Source of the DNA: Bacteroidia bacterium
GTDB lineage: Bacteria > Bacteroidota > Bacteroidia > Flavobacteriales > Schleiferiaceae
DNA: 33,057 nucleotides
Reading direction: 5' to 3'
Assembly (NCBI GenBank): GCA_030427285.1
Contig: JAUHWX010000006.1
Location: 1-33,057, forward strand
The position numbers and the translations under genes were made by a program. Shown here in pieces: positions 22,278 to 30,396 of the stretch; positions within the stretch are counted from its first letter, which is position 1, and each line of letters starts with the position of its first letter. The notes under the pieces are model-generated. The model was not told where the DNA came from, did not search any database, and saw only the letters and a list, made by a program, of their open reading frames with translations.

Positions 22278-23147
22278 CTAAGGCTTTACCGGCACCTTTA
22301 AATCATACCCAAACCTTTTATTCAGCCCTTCAATAAAATGGCCAGCCAATAGAGGAGAAGCTTGTTCCAGGTTTTGGTGAATAAAAAAGTAAATGCCTTT
22401 GATGCCTTGCTCAATCCACGGTTCCAGTTTGTCTAGCCAATCATCCAATCGGTCATAATCAGAATCTACATTGGCGCCTACATAGCGTACAAAAGCGTAA
22501 GGTGTGGTAAGGCGCATGTGCAGCATATCTCTTCGTCCGGCCGTGTCTACAATTATGTTGGTGGCATTGTAGGCCTCCAGCATATTATAAATTTCTGTGG
22601 CAACAGGCTCAGTAAACCATTCTTCATTTCGCACTTCCACGGCAAGGGGTGCTTCCTTTGGAAATTCCTTCAAAAAGGTTTCCATGCGGGCAATGTCTTT
22701 TGGTTTAAAATCATCCCGCAATTGGAGAAAAAGCATACCTAGCTTTTCTTCCAGTGCAAGGGCGTTATCCACCAAAATGCGAGTGATGTCACCTGCTTGG
22801 TTCAATCGTTTCCAGTGGCTCACCTCCTGATTTAACTTTGGAAAAAATTTAAAATCAGCCGGTGTTTTTTCGCCCCAAGTTTTAAATTGGTCTGCTCCAA
22901 AAGGACGGTAAAAAGTAGCGTTCAACTCAATGGAATTGAATTGTGTAGAATAGTATTCCAGTTCATCTTTTGTTCCCCTTGGGTAAAAACCCTTCAGGTC
23001 GGCACGGTTCCATTTGGCACATCCTACAAATATTTCTGGTTTGGAAGATGTGTCACCTTTTTCCTTTAGCACACGTGCGGTTTCAGGATGGTCAGGAGGA
23101 AGGATGAAATCTATTTTTGAGGGGTCGTCTACTTTTCCGAATTTCAT
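22278..23147 (-). CDS. DUF72 domain-containing protein
   Basis: 289 residues of the DUF72 (YecE-like) family, a TIM-barrel fold of unknown activity. Family features: IFVGCAKWNRADLKGFYP (about 40-56; family GxxGWxxxxW.G.FYP), YSTQFNSIELNATFYRPF (65-83), KFFPKLNQEVSHWKRL, LEEKLGMLFLQLRDDFKP, LAVEVRNEEWF and FVRYVGANVDSDYDRLDDW. The N-terminal 38 residues before the domain are Bacteroidota-style. A truncated, about 90%-identical copy of the first 100 nt lies at 25287-25388. The divergent T9SS gene starts 130 nt away, with -7 boxes for both directions. Confidence 0.93.
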   Translation of the reverse strand: MKFGKVDDPSKIDFILPPDHPETARVLKEKGDTSSKPEIFVGCAKWNRADLKGFYPRGTKDELEYYSTQFNSIELNATFYRPFGADQFKTWGEKTPADFKFFPKLNQEVSHWKRLNQAGDITRILVDNALALEEKLGMLFLQLRDDFKPKDIARMETFLKEFPKEAPLAVEVRNEEWFTEPVATEIYNMLEAYNATNIIVDTAGRRDMLHMRLTTPYAFVRYVGANVDSDYDRLDDWLDKLEPWIEQGIKGIYFFIHQNLEQASPLLAGHFIEGLNKRFGYDLKVPVKP

Positions 23148-23178
23148 TGTTGCGGGGCTTTTGAGTTTATGCTAAGGT

Positions 23179-23186
23179 CAAAAGTA
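23179..23186 (-). promoter_or_regulatory. -7 box TACTTTTG of the DUF72 gene
   Basis: Exact TAnnTTTG match on the minus strand, 31 nt before the ATG. No -33 TTG at suitable spacing. Confidence 0.4.
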
Positions 23187-23221
23187 GATATTTCAGCTAT
23201 ATACATTAATCCCCAAATGAG

Positions 23222-23250
23222 TTGTCCATAATATTAAAAATGTAAGTTTG
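23222..23250 (+). promoter_or_regulatory. Promoter of the choice-of-anchor/T9SS gene
   Basis: TTG (23222-23224), 18 nt, then TAAGTTTG (23243-23250), an exact -7 box, 26 nt before the ATG. A GTTTGTT/AACAAAC hairpin (23246-23264) overlaps the box and the predicted 5' end of the message. Confidence 0.6.
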
Positions 23251-23276
23251 TTCTTTCAACAAACAAACAACAACTA

Positions 23277-25238
23277 ATGCGGTTTCTCATCTTTACTCTG
23301 TTGGCATTATGCTCATTTTTTCTCACAGCACAAGACACTATCTATGTAAATGACGATGCCAGTGGAGCTAATAATGGAAGTTCCTGGCAAGACGCTTTTA
23401 CCAACCTTCAAATAGCAATAGATTCAGCTGGGTGGAACGATGAAATTTGGGTAGCTAAGGGATTATATTTTCCGAAAACAGATAAGGATGGTAATAGTCC
23501 ATCAAACCCAAGAGAAAAAACATTTCACTTAAAAGAAGGCATTCAGGTATATGGTGGCTTTTTGGGTACTGAGATTTCCCGTGAAAGGGATGTTAAAGCT
23601 AATCCTACTGTTCTTTCAGGTGATATTGGAGTGTGGGGAGATAAGATGGATAATTGTTACACAGTTTTAACCTGCGTTGGTTTAAAAAATGGGTATACTC
23701 AAATTGATGGGTTTTATATAGAAAAATGTTATTCAACAAATGCTAGAGGTAGTGGTATCTCGGTATCTCAGTCCAAAGTGGTTTTTAGTAATTTGATTGT
23801 TCGAGACAATGAAGGACGGTGGGGAGCAGGGTTGTCTGTTGCAGATTCTGAATCTTACTTCCTGTATTGCGATTTCATCTTCAACAAGTCTAATAATGTA
23901 GGAGGGGCTGTTGCAGATGATGAGTCAAAAAACATCTTCAAAAACTGTTTTTTTGAAAACAATAGTGCTCAGTCAGGTGGAGGTTATTTTGGACTTTCAA
24001 CGGGGTCCTTACTTGCTGACTGCACCTTTAAAAGTAACATGGCTAATAAGAGAGCTGGGGGTTTTTTAATTAGCTCGATAGCGCTAAACTGGCCCCGTGC
24101 AACCATTAAAATGAGGAATGTTGTATGTGAGGCAAATGAGGCACCCGAGGATGGAGGGGCTTATATAGAAATCAATCCTGGGGAGTTTCATAACCTGCAA
24201 TTTTTTCAGAATAACTCAACAGGAGGAGGAGGGGTATTGACCGTTGTTGGTAATGTGAATATTTCTAATACTTTGTTACACAGTAATTCGGGCGGTTTGG
24301 ATGTTAATCGAGGTTGGTTTGGTAATGAGGTGAAGTTTTCAAATTTGACTATTACTAACAATGGCGATAGTTCTAGTTATCAGTACTGGACAAACGATGA
24401 TCATGAAATTACTATGGTAAACTCAGTCATTAATGGTCGGGTTATGGATTCCAATAGAGTAACAAAATACAGTAATTGTCTTATTCCAAGAAGCCAACCC
24501 TCTGGAGTGTGGGATCCTGCTTTTGGAGTTGACAACGGAGGAAATATAGATTCCATTCCTATCTTCTTTTCTGAAGAGAATAAGGACTTTAGACTGTGGA
24601 AATGTTCACCAGGATTTGATGCAGGGGATAGTACTTTGATGTTTGTAGATAAGCTGGATTTGGATGCTGATGGCGATACTATTGAATTAAGTTCGCAGGA
24701 TTTATCGGGGTTTAAAAGGGTGATAGGTTCACAAGTGGACATTGGAGCATATGAGTATGATAACTTAAAGTTTGCTTATAGTGATTCCCTCGCTTCATAT
24801 AGCCTTGTAACAGACTCCATGGCAACGTTTAGTTGGATAAATTGTATTACCGGACAAACTGTTGCCATAGGTGATACCTTCTATCATGCAGGAGATACTA
24901 CAAACAGTTATGCTTTGGTGGTTAGTTTGGGCGGGTGTTTGGACACGTCTGTTTGCTTTAAGATCGATAGAAACTTAAGCACATCAATAGTAAGTGAGGA
25001 TGTTGCAAAGGAGCTGGAAGCTTACCCTAACCCTTTTGAAAGAGTACTCAATTTGAGCTATGATATGGATATTTTTAGCATCATTGAGATTTATAGTATT
25101 TCGGGCAATAGGGTGTACTTTGATAATATTGCGACTAGTAAGTTGGATTTGCATCATTTGCCAGAAGGACTTTATGTAGTTAGGGTTGTAGGTGAAAACT
25201 CAAACAGTTCACAGACTATAAATGTGATGAAAAGGTAA
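23277..25238 (+). CDS. Choice-of-anchor Q-like beta-helix protein with T9SS type A tail
   Basis: 653 residues. Signal peptide MRFLIFTLLALCSFFLTAQ, then the opening TIYVNDDASGANNGSSWQDAFTNLQIAID and VYGGFLGTE...LSGDI, which are typical of large Bacteroidota right-handed beta-helix proteins with choice-of-anchor Q domains. Repeated short strands with N/G-rich turns (SNLIVRDNEG, NIFKNCFFENNSAQSGG, LLADCTFKSNMANKRAGG) form the helix, about 120-380. The C-terminal 75 residues (LEAYPNPFERVLNLSYD ... IYSISGNRVYF ... LPEGLYVVRVV) are a T9SS sorting signal. Likely a surface protein that binds or cleaves polysaccharide, or an adhesin. The gene lies between two copies of the DUF72 5' end, so it may have arrived as an insertion. 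Confidence 0.88.
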   Translation: MRFLIFTLLALCSFFLTAQDTIYVNDDASGANNGSSWQDAFTNLQIAIDSAGWNDEIWVAKGLYFPKTDKDGNSPSNPREKTFHLKEGIQVYGGFLGTEISRERDVKANPTVLSGDIGVWGDKMDNCYTVLTCVGLKNGYTQIDGFYIEKCYSTNARGSGISVSQSKVVFSNLIVRDNEGRWGAGLSVADSESYFLYCDFIFNKSNNVGGAVADDESKNIFKNCFFENNSAQSGGGYFGLSTGSLLADCTFKSNMANKRAGGFLISSIALNWPRATIKMRNVVCEANEAPEDGGAYIEINPGEFHNLQFFQNNSTGGGGVLTVVGNVNISNTLLHSNSGGLDVNRGWFGNEVKFSNLTITNNGDSSSYQYWTNDDHEITMVNSVINGRVMDSNRVTKYSNCLIPRSQPSGVWDPAFGVDNGGNIDSIPIFFSEENKDFRLWKCSPGFDAGDSTLMFVDKLDLDADGDTIELSSQDLSGFKRVIGSQVDIGAYEYDNLKFAYSDSLASYSLVTDSMATFSWINCITGQTVAIGDTFYHAGDTTNSYALVVSLGGCLDTSVCFKIDRNLSTSIVSEDVAKELEAYPNPFERVLNLSYDMDIFSIIEIYSISGNRVYFDNIATSKLDLHHLPEGLYVVRVVGENSNSSQTINVMKR

Positions 25239-25274
25239 CTCTCTGCTTGTGAAAAATCATAATGTGTAGCGCAC

Positions 25275-25388
25275 CTAGTTTTCGGTTGAAGCATCACCTT
25301 TTTCTTTCAGCACACGGGCCGTTTCTGGGTGGTCAGGAGGAAGGGTGAAATCTATTTTTGAGGGGTCGTCTACTTTTCCGAATTTCAT
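25275..25388 (-). pseudogene. Truncated duplicate of the DUF72 gene 5' end
   Basis: The frame begins ATGAAATTCGG at 25388 and reads MKFGKVDDPSKIDFTLPPDH onwards, the same N-terminus as the DUF72 gene at 23147 (one change, I to T, in the first 20 residues). After about 33 codons the similarity ends and a TAG follows (25275-25277), leaving 37 codons. About 101 nt are shared, with roughly 10 differences; the 47 nt nearest the ATG are identical. Homology begins at the ATG, and the sequence upstream differs from the full copy. Both copies have the same orientation, so they are direct repeats around 23148-25286. Confidence 0.85.
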
Positions 25389-25392
25389 TTTT

Positions 25393-25542
25393 TTAAGTGT
25401 TTTGTTCTTGCTCGCTTTTGCGAATATATTCTTTCATAAATTCTTCAACGATGGAAGACAAAGATTTACCATGCTTCTTGGCATATAATTTTGCTGAAGC
25501 AATTTGATGGTCATCCATTGTAATTGTAACATTCTTCTTCAT
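25393..25542 (-). CDS. Ribbon-helix-helix, DUF6364/VapB-like antitoxin-type protein, toxin partner not found
   Basis: A 49-residue protein. The ATG at 25542 gives the RHH shape: a short beta-strand (KKNVTITMDD), helix 1 (HQIASAKLYAKKHG), a turn and helix 2 (KSLSSIVEEFMKEYIRK). The spacing and KSLSSIVEEFM fit the DUF6364 antitoxin-type family that often precedes a PIN/VapC toxin. An upstream start at 25605 would add 21 unlikely residues. Downstream, four bases after the stop, the truncated DUF72 copy begins, so no toxin gene is present. It could be an orphan antitoxin left after a deletion, or a solitary regulator. Confidence 0.72.
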   Translation of the reverse strand: MKKNVTITMDDHQIASAKLYAKKHGKSLSSIVEEFMKEYIRKSEQEQNT

Positions 25543-25570
25543 GGCAAATTTTTTATAAAAGTAAATCAAA

Positions 25571-25921
25571 TCAAGTGTAAAGCCATGCCCACCAGATGAG
25601 CACAAACTGTAGAGGTAGCCTCAAAATTACTACCCAAAGTGGAAGTTTGCCACGGGCTTTTTTGGAGCGTACTTGTTCAATATTGGCCGGGAATACGGCA
25701 ATAAGCAAAACGATGATTCCCCAGGCTGCGAATTCCAGTGTAAGCGAAAACAACAGGCCAATGCCAAGTAGGATTTCAGCAACACCACTAATCACCACCA
25801 TTGCTTTGTGAAAGGGTATGTAGGGAGGCATTATGCGGAGGTACATCTTAGGTATTATAAAGTGACTGATACCTGCCAGGATGTAAATAAGAGCCATGAA
25901 GGGTAGAGCGAGTTCTTTCAT
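25571..25921 (-). CDS. DoxX-like family membrane protein
   Basis: 116 residues with four predicted transmembrane helices (about 5-23, 38-60, 62-82 and 96-114). PFMALIYILAGISHFIIPKMYLRIMPPYIPFHKAMVVISGVAEILLGIGLL matches the DoxX/DoxD-like and 'MauE/DoxX redox-associated' membrane families in Bacteroidota, usually annotated DoxX family. Function is not established. The next gene in the same direction is the RHH protein after 28 nt, so the two may share a transcript. The upstream ThuA gene runs in the opposite... same strand, 40 nt away. Confidence 0.85.
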   Translation of the reverse strand: MKELALPFMALIYILAGISHFIIPKMYLRIMPPYIPFHKAMVVISGVAEILLGIGLLFSLTLEFAAWGIIVLLIAVFPANIEQVRSKKARGKLPLWVVILRLPLQFVLIWWAWLYT

Positions 25922-25961
25922 ATATGTGATTTGGAGGGAGTAAGCCGGGAAGTTGGGTTAC

Positions 25962-26999
25962 TCACTTTTTTGAAAAAGTGGTGCGTACTTTAGTTTTGGA
26001 GTTCGATTTATCCGTTATTTCAATGAGGTAATTTCCAGTTGATAAGTCCTTTACATCGATTTCAGCACTACCCGACCGGAATTCAATTTGTCCGGTTTTT
26101 ACCACGCTACCGCTGAGGTTCAGAATCTGATAATCCACCAAGCCGCTATGCTTGGGGATATTGATATTTAAAACCTGAAGTGCGGGATTTGGGTATATAT
26201 CCAAACTTGAAATTGTTGCAATCGATGGTAGGCTAATGCTGTGATGTGCCGCCCAAAGCAAGGCATCCCTTATATGATTGTAAAAAGCTGTATCACTGGT
26301 GAAATTGGAATTGGCATGCCCCATGGAGGTGTAAAATAATCGTGATCCGGTAAACATTTCTTTATACCAGGAAACGGGCCGCTTGGCGTCATAACTATTG
26401 GAGCCGGTAGAGCGCACCTCCAGAACGACCTGGTTATTTTGGTTTAAATATCCATTCTCCCAATAATAGTATTCTTCCACTTTCTGCCATGGATTTGGAA
26501 TATTGGCCACAGAAGGATGCGTGTTTACAATATCCATTGTGCCATTGTAATTGGCTGAAGTATGATTTGGGTTTTGCTGAACGCTGCCACCCAATAATTC
26601 GGCATAAGCGTCCCAGGTGCCGGTATTGTTACCATTGGCGGTGCTATGGCGGTAGGTGTCGCTGGCGGCATGAATGCCTAACAGTGAAGCACCGTTTTGA
26701 ATATAGGCTTCAAAATTTGCCCGTTGGTTTGCGTCTAAAATTTGATCGCCCGAAGTATTACTGAAAACCACCACGGCATATTGCATCAGATTAGATAGCG
26801 AATCGAAGGCAGCACCTGTTTGATCATCATCAACGGTGAAGCCACGCTGCTGGCCCATGGTCTGAAACATAGCCAGAGAGTTTTGCCGGGTTTGATGATC
26901 AAAGCCGGAGGTTTCGGTGTAGTGCAGGATTTTGAAGTTTTGGCTGAAAGCCAAAGTCAGTGTAAGTGAAAAGGCGGAGGCAAGAAATAGCTTTGACAT
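25962..26999 (-). CDS. ThuA-domain protein with T9SS type A tail
   Basis: 345 residues: signal peptide MSKLFLASAFSLTLTLAFSQ, then a ThuA-like (class I glutamine amidotransferase fold) domain, about 22-250, with FKILHYTETSGFDHQTRQN, VVVFSNTSGDQILD, LLGIHAASDTYRH and a closing TSMGHANSNFTSDTAFYNHIRDALLWAA. ThuA domains are linked to trehalose/trehalulose and other sugar metabolism, often secreted in Bacteroidota. The C-terminus (LDIYPNPALQVLNINIP ... ILNLSGSVV ... LSTGNYLIEITD ... TFSKK) is a T9SS sorting signal. It is probably an outer-surface or released enzyme or carbohydrate-binding protein. It is followed after 40 nt by the DoxX-like gene on the same strand. Confidence 0.9.
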   Translation of the reverse strand: MSKLFLASAFSLTLTLAFSQNFKILHYTETSGFDHQTRQNSLAMFQTMGQQRGFTVDDDQTGAAFDSLSNLMQYAVVVFSNTSGDQILDANQRANFEAYIQNGASLLGIHAASDTYRHSTANGNNTGTWDAYAELLGGSVQQNPNHTSANYNGTMDIVNTHPSVANIPNPWQKVEEYYYWENGYLNQNNQVVLEVRSTGSNSYDAKRPVSWYKEMFTGSRLFYTSMGHANSNFTSDTAFYNHIRDALLWAAHHSISLPSIATISSLDIYPNPALQVLNINIPKHSGLVDYQILNLSGSVVKTGQIEFRSGSAEIDVKDLSTGNYLIEITDKSNSKTKVRTTFSKK

Positions 27000-27079
27000 A
27001 AGGCAGATGCTTTTGATATAAATTTAAAAGTAAATAGAGTCGGATAAAGTTCAATGGACAAAAGTCTGACCGGAAGGGA

Positions 27080-27246
27080 TGTGGCTAAAGCCACAGGCGC
27101 GGGACTTAGAAAAGTCTGTTGGCTAAAGCCAACGGTAAAGTTTATTGCCGGGAAACGTAAAAAAATCGGGTGACTCTTTCCCGCAACTATTACCGGCAGC
27201 TTTAGCTGACGGATAGTAAAGTAGGCCCTTCACTGGGGCTTTAGCC
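27080..27246. repeat. REP-like element with four GGCTAAAGCC-type hairpins in inverted pairs
   Basis: TGTGGCT-AA-AGCCACA (27080-27095) and GTTGGCT-AA-AGCCAAC (27118-27133) are perfect 7-bp stems. CAGCT-TT-AGCTG (27197-27208) and GGCT-TT-AGCC (27237-27246) are the same core on the other strand. TGCCGG/CCGGCA (27146-27151, 27193-27198) pairs the two halves. This two-plus/two-minus layout resembles BIME arrays of REP sequences. It sits just past the 3' end of the DnaE2 gene, between it and the ThuA gene. Confidence 0.7.
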
Positions 27247-27260
27247 ACATATATCGACAT

Positions 27261-30215
27261 CTACACCTCATGAAAATCCACATACGGCAGCCGCTCCATG
27301 TATTGCACTTCAAGATTAAGAAAGTCGAAGTCTTCAAGTATTTTGCCTTTTAGCAAATAAACCCCGCGCCCTTGAAACTTATATTTTGCCGCTACCTGCG
27401 GGAAATGAACGGAGTCAATAAAGTTTCCTTCGATATCCAAAAAGCAACCAAACTGCATGTGTTGCGGATTTTTGCTTCGGGTGTTGAGGTTTCTTACATG
27501 AATCCGGTAGCCGCACATGCTCACCTCTTTGCCAATGTAGTTTTCCATGTCTTTGGCCAAAATGGTGCCTTGTGGCAATTCAGGAACCAAGGCAAAAGGA
27601 GAGGTGAGCGGAAAACCAAGAATCTCTATTTCGTCAACTGCATTTTCATGCGGATTGTGTTCCAGCTTAGGTATTTCCAATTTCTTGGGAGTAGTTCTAA
27701 AAAGATCGCTCACTGGAGCTGATTTTTTGGCACCTCCCAAAATGAAATGCGCTTCCCAAAGCAATTTCTTTTTATCTGGATTTAAAGTTCGAAAAGCATT
27801 GATACGAATTAAAATCACAAGTTGATCCAACGAAATTTCCACACGATCCAGAAAATCCTGAAGATTTTCAAAGAGTCCGTTTTTGTTGCGTTCATTTAGG
27901 ATATGAGCAATTACACGGTCTTCAAACTCGCTCATCAGGTTAAAACCTAAAAAGATATGTTCATCATCAATGGTGGTTTCTACATCGGAGCGGTTAATGC
28001 AAGGTGCTTCTATGATGCCACCGTGAAGGCGTGCCTCATTTACATAGGTTTCTACACTATAAAATCCACCGCCATTGTTGATGGTGGCCACCATGTATTC
28101 CAAAGGAAAATAGGCCTTCAAATAAAGACTCTGATAACTTTCTACGGCATAGCTGGCGGAGTGGCCTTTGGCGAAAGCGAAGTTTCCGAAACTTTCTATC
28201 TGCCGCCATACTTCATGCGCTATGGCAGGATCGTAGCCGTATTCGGTACAATTGGAAAAGAATTTATCCTTCACCTCATTAAAACGATTACGCTCTTTAA
28301 ATTTCCAACTCATACCGCGCCTCAAAATGTCAGATTCCTCTAAAGTAAGTCCTGCGAAAAAGTGAGCTACCTTTAATACATCTTCCTGATACACCATCAC
28401 CCCGTAGGTTTCGCTAAGTATTTCTGCCAGTTTTGGGTGGATGTATTTTCTTGTTTCAGGTTTTCTAAAACGCTTGATGTATTCGGCCATCATCCCACTT
28501 TTGGCTACACCAGGGCGGATGATGGAACTGGCGGCCACCAAAGAGCGATAGGTGTCGCCACGCAGTTTTTTGAGTAATCCGCGCATGGCAGGAGATTCTA
28601 CATAAAAGCAAGCCATGGTTTTACCCTCGCGCAGCAGGGCTTTTATTTTTTCATCATGGTAAAATGGACGCGGATGGTGAATATCTATTTCTGAAGCTTC
28701 GGGTTGATTTTGTTTCACAATTTCCACTGCATCCTTAATTTTTCCCAATCCACGTTGGCCCAAAATATCAAACTTGTAAAGCCCCACATCCTCGGCTGAG
28801 TACATGTCGAAATGCGTGGTGGGGAAACCCTTGGGGGGTAAAAAAGTAGCTCCAAAATTATAAATGTCTTTTTCTGGGATAAGAATGCCACTGCTGTGAA
28901 TGGTCATATTGTTGGGAAAATTCTCAATGAGCTTACCATACTTGAGCACCAGCTTTTGCATGTCATCCAGGTTGTGAGGACGGGTGCGCGGGTTGCTCAA
29001 TTCGTCAATATCACGGCCGGGAAGGCCTAGTACTTTGCCCAATTCGCGGGTAACCGCCCGGTACTTAAAAGTAGTGTGCGACCCGAGCAAAGCAGATTTC
29101 GGATAACGTTCAAAAATGTAGCGCGTTACATCCTTTCTGTCGCGCCAAGAGAAATCTACATCAAAATCCGGTGGCTGCTGGCGGCTCATATTCATGAATC
29201 GCTCAAAATACAGGTCCAGATCAATAGGATCTACATCGGTAATACGAAGCAAGTAAGCCACCAGACTATTGGCGCCTGAGCCACGACCTACGTAGAAATA
29301 GTTGTTTCTGCGGGCATAGTTTACAATGTCCCAATTGATGAGAAAGTAGCTATAGAAGCCACGTTTTTCCAGTACTTCCAGTTCTTTCTCCACACGATTT
29401 AATACTTCCTGAGAAGGATTGCTGCCAAAGCGGTATTGCAAGCCATCAGTGCACAGGCTATGGATTTTTTCGCGGTCATCCGCCATAGTGCCACCGGGCG
29501 TCCAGATGGATTGGTTCTGGGTTTTCTGGTAGTTTTTAAATTCAAAATCAATGGACGATTCAGCTATAATTCTGCGGGTGTTGGCAATAATCTCAGGAAA
29601 CTCTTCAAAGGCTTTCTCCAGTACTGTAGGAGGGGTGTAGCTATCTTTCAGCGAGGCCTGTTCACTTTCGGGAAGCTTGCTGAGCAGCAGATTTTTGTCA
29701 ATCGCCCTAAGCAGGCGGTGGGTGTTATAGTCGCGCTTATTGCGAAAAGTATTGGTATGAAGAATTACCAGTTTATCCGTTCTGTTTTTCCATTCCGAAA
29801 ACTTGAGCTTGATAAGTTGTGAAGGGTGGATACCAACAAATTCATTTTCGCGTAGCCTTCGTGCCGGGGCTTTCAAAAAAGGATAAATCACAAAACAATG
29901 ATTAAACTCTGCTTCCGCAGGAAGGGGCTTTTCCGCCATTTGATGTTCAGAAAGAAAACGGTTGAGTTCCGCAAAACCTTTATTCTTCACGGCAATGCCC
30001 ACAAACTGCTGATCCACCCCATTTCTGAAATCAATACCCAAAAGCGGACGAATGCCACGCTCCTTGGCCAGTCGTACAAACTCAATTCCGGCAGCGGTGC
30101 TGTTGATGTCGGTAAGCACAAGTTCATGCAAGCCTGATTCCTCAGCCCAATCCAGCGTTTCCCTTGGTGACAGGCAGCCGTAGGTGAAAGAGTATGTGGA
30201 GTGATTGTTTAGCAT
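27261..30215 (-). CDS. Error-prone DNA polymerase, DnaE2/ImuC-like alpha subunit
   Basis: 984 residues, shorter than a replicative Bacteroidota DnaE (about 1400 or more). Order: degenerate PHP domain (1-60), C-family polymerase palm with the catalytic PDFDVDF (Asp352, Asp354) and Asp483 in KFDILGQRGL, the GRGSGANSLVAYLL motif, HSSG loop (440-443), an HhH region with RINAFRTLNP, and a C-terminal OB fold (MCGYRIHVRNLNTRSKNPQHM). It lacks the tau-binding tail. In the PHP domain the metal-binding HxH appears as N3-N4-H5 and the TDH motif as T35-D36-I37, so proofreading by this domain is unlikely. The Y-family polymerase gene lies upstream on the same strand, as in mutagenic cassettes. Confidence 0.93.
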   Translation of the reverse strand: MLNNHSTYSFTYGCLSPRETLDWAEESGLHELVLTDINSTAAGIEFVRLAKERGIRPLLGIDFRNGVDQQFVGIAVKNKGFAELNRFLSEHQMAEKPLPAEAEFNHCFVIYPFLKAPARRLRENEFVGIHPSQLIKLKFSEWKNRTDKLVILHTNTFRNKRDYNTHRLLRAIDKNLLLSKLPESEQASLKDSYTPPTVLEKAFEEFPEIIANTRRIIAESSIDFEFKNYQKTQNQSIWTPGGTMADDREKIHSLCTDGLQYRFGSNPSQEVLNRVEKELEVLEKRGFYSYFLINWDIVNYARRNNYFYVGRGSGANSLVAYLLRITDVDPIDLDLYFERFMNMSRQQPPDFDVDFSWRDRKDVTRYIFERYPKSALLGSHTTFKYRAVTRELGKVLGLPGRDIDELSNPRTRPHNLDDMQKLVLKYGKLIENFPNNMTIHSSGILIPEKDIYNFGATFLPPKGFPTTHFDMYSAEDVGLYKFDILGQRGLGKIKDAVEIVKQNQPEASEIDIHHPRPFYHDEKIKALLREGKTMACFYVESPAMRGLLKKLRGDTYRSLVAASSIIRPGVAKSGMMAEYIKRFRKPETRKYIHPKLAEILSETYGVMVYQEDVLKVAHFFAGLTLEESDILRRGMSWKFKERNRFNEVKDKFFSNCTEYGYDPAIAHEVWRQIESFGNFAFAKGHSASYAVESYQSLYLKAYFPLEYMVATINNGGGFYSVETYVNEARLHGGIIEAPCINRSDVETTIDDEHIFLGFNLMSEFEDRVIAHILNERNKNGLFENLQDFLDRVEISLDQLVILIRINAFRTLNPDKKKLLWEAHFILGGAKKSAPVSDLFRTTPKKLEIPKLEHNPHENAVDEIEILGFPLTSPFALVPELPQGTILAKDMENYIGKEVSMCGYRIHVRNLNTRSKNPQHMQFGCFLDIEGNFIDSVHFPQVAAKYKFQGRGVYLLKGKILEDFDFLNLEVQYMERLPYVDFHEV

Positions 30216-30245
30216 GTGGCGTTAACTGGTTGATTTGTATTCTGT

Positions 30246-30261
30246 CTCCCGCTGGCGGGAG
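30246..30261. repeat. Palindromic hairpin CTCCCGC-TG-GCGGGAG
   Basis: A perfect 7-bp stem with a 2-nt loop, followed by ACCCGAAGGGGGAGGGT. It lies 31 nt upstream of the DnaE2 start codon on the minus strand, so it would be in the leader or promoter of that gene. Related 'cccgctggcgggag' motifs recur in the phylum. Confidence 0.5.
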
Positions 30262-30374
30262 TACCCGAAGGGGGAGGGTGGATTTATAAAAGCAAATTAA
30301 CGATTCAATCTGAAAGGAATTGAGCGCATTAAAAACCAAAACCAACCTTTTATTCACTTTTTTCGTGTGTATCT

Positions 30375-30396
30375 GTATCAAAGGAATCTTTGATAC
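30375..30396 (+). promoter_or_regulatory. Perfect 22-bp dyad upstream of the T9SS gene, possible operator
   Basis: GTATCAAAG-GAAT-CTTTGATAC: 9-bp perfect inverted repeats with a 4-nt centre, ending 27 nt before the ATG at 30424. TACTTTTA nearby is one mismatch from a -7 box, so the dyad overlaps the promoter. No T-run long enough for a strong terminator follows. Confidence 0.4.

Noticed and set aside
27033-27058. Third copy of the shared promoter motif upstream of the ThuA gene
   Set aside because: AAATAG...TCG..TAAAGTT...ATGG is partly similar, but the central CAGATG part is missing and no -7 box lies at the 20-nt spacing.
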